DNA of 40,804 nucleotides from Candidatus Tantalella remota (lineage in GTDB: Bacteria > Omnitrophota > Gorgyraeia > Tantalellales > Tantalellaceae). This document shows positions 40,441 to 40,804 of this stretch, in pieces. The notes beneath the pieces are model-generated. The model ran no database searches. It saw nothing but the letters and a program-made list of their open reading frames with translations, and had not been told where the DNA came from. The stretch lies in the NCBI GenBank assembly GCA_030765685.1, contig JAVCCB010000006.1:1-40804 (forward strand), in the 5' to 3' direction. A program made the translations under genes and the position numbers. Each line of letters opens with the position of its first letter. Position 1 is the first letter of the stretch.

Positions 40441-40492
40441 TATTCAGTATTCAGTATTTAGTATTCAGTTAACCTGCTCGCCAGTTAGTCCT
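40433..40492. repeat. family A word repeat overlapping the sua5 stop
   Basis: ATAGTATTTAGTATTCAGTA and TTCAGTATTTAGTATTCAG words begin within the last two codons of sua5 and run to about 40469. Confidence 0.7.
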
Positions 40493-40648
40493 CAGGCCAT
40501 AGACGACGGACCACCATCAGATCAAATCCAAATGTCAAAATCCAAATGACAAATGAAATCCAAATGACAAAACCCAAAAGTAGCGTTTCTTTAGGATTTT
40601 GGATTTTAATGATTCCTTTGGATTTTGGGCTTAGGATTTTGGATTTAT
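40493..40648 (+). repeat. family C repeat, copy 4
   Basis: Full-length: AGACGACGGACCACC, ATCAGATCAAATCCAAATG, AATCCAAATGACAAATGAAA, CCCAAAAGTAGCGTTTCTTT, ATGATTCCTTTGGATTTTGG, GCTTAGGATTTTGGATTT. It is the best-preserved copy and is in inverse orientation to the one at 36280. Confidence 0.8.
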
Positions 40649-40804
40649 AGTTTTCGGGCACCTAGAATCCAGCATCCAGAATCTAGACCTGATGACTGAT
40701 GACTGGTCACTGATCCCGTCAATCGTTGATCGGTTGCGTCTATGGAATCGTTAGAGGGTTTACGGTTGGGGCTGAACCATAAGGTGCAGTATTAGATTTC
40801 TCGA
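40649..40804. repeat. terminal gap: word repeats and an inverted conserved word
   Basis: CTAGAATCCAGCATCCAGAA words (40662-40686), GATGACTGATGACTGGTCAC words (40690-40711), then ATCGGTTGCGTCTATGGAAT (40729-40748). The last is the reverse complement of the word beside the palindromic elements at 9362 and 19720, so another inverted copy may begin beyond the window. No gene seen to the end. Confidence 0.6.

Overview
The window is a compact, gene-dense bacterial chromosome segment with about 33 protein genes and no rRNA or tRNA that I can see. Several traits point to an anaerobic, diderm (Gram-negative-type) organism. These are a TolC/adaptor/RND efflux set, pyruvate:ferredoxin oxidoreductase, the radical-SAM ThiH rather than ThiO, a two-subunit glycine decarboxylase, GTP-type PEP carboxykinase and the carboxynorspermidine polyamine route. 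Heavy use of ATA (Ile) and AGG (Arg) codons and intergenic spaces filled with degenerate short-word repeats resemble Candidatus Omnitrophota or a related PVC-side lineage. That placement is my inference and was not tested by phylogeny.

Layout. 1-3822: end of a TPP riboswitch, an attenuator hairpin touching the thiE start codon, and thiE-thiS-thiG-thiH plus thiF (thiazole synthesis and coupling). 4071-6038 (minus strand): class I fructose-bisphosphate aldolase fbaB and phosphoglycerate mutase gpmA. 6414-12593: TolC-like protein, periplasmic adaptor and RND pump. 13005-13274: a small RRM RNA-binding protein with its own promoter and long leader. 13526-16115: carboxynorspermidine dehydrogenase and decarboxylase. 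16274-19420: ROK glucokinase, GT4 and GT8 glycosyltransferases. 19767-20567: unknown exported protein. 20843-23187: dnaX-recR. 23320-24123: unknown membrane protein. 24308-27895: nifJ. 27964-34370: a lipoyl/glycine-cleavage block (lipA, gcvT, gcvH, gcvPA, gcvPB, lipoate ligase). 34506-34958: exported nickel superoxide dismutase. 35175-36180 (minus): EF-P-family factor and a small lipoprotein. 36543-40440: pckG, purC, sua5.

How the genes fit together. FbaB, GpmA, PckG, NifJ and the ROK kinase are central sugar/pyruvate metabolism. LipA and the lipoate-protein ligase supply the lipoyl group that GcvH needs, and GcvT passes the one-carbon unit to folate. A consensus promoter (28891-28918) overlapping the end of lipA is followed directly by a sequence with the conserved blocks of a ZTP (pfl) riboswitch (about 28922-29029). 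I infer that glycine cleavage is tied to the ZTP signal of 10-formyl-THF shortage.

The most unusual feature is the intergenic DNA. Nearly every gap is built from several families of repeats: a 110-120 bp core-and-arms element (family B), a 100-150 bp element (family C), terminal-inverted-repeat palindromes that have inserted into one another, and tracts of 5-8 nt words. These elements reach into genes. They provide the N-terminus of LipA and the start of the signal peptide of the exported protein at 19767, and they overlap the stop codons of at least five genes. Many upstream in-frame starts are repeat-derived, so I shortened gcvH, gcvPA, lplA, efp, the lipoprotein and sua5 to internal starts.
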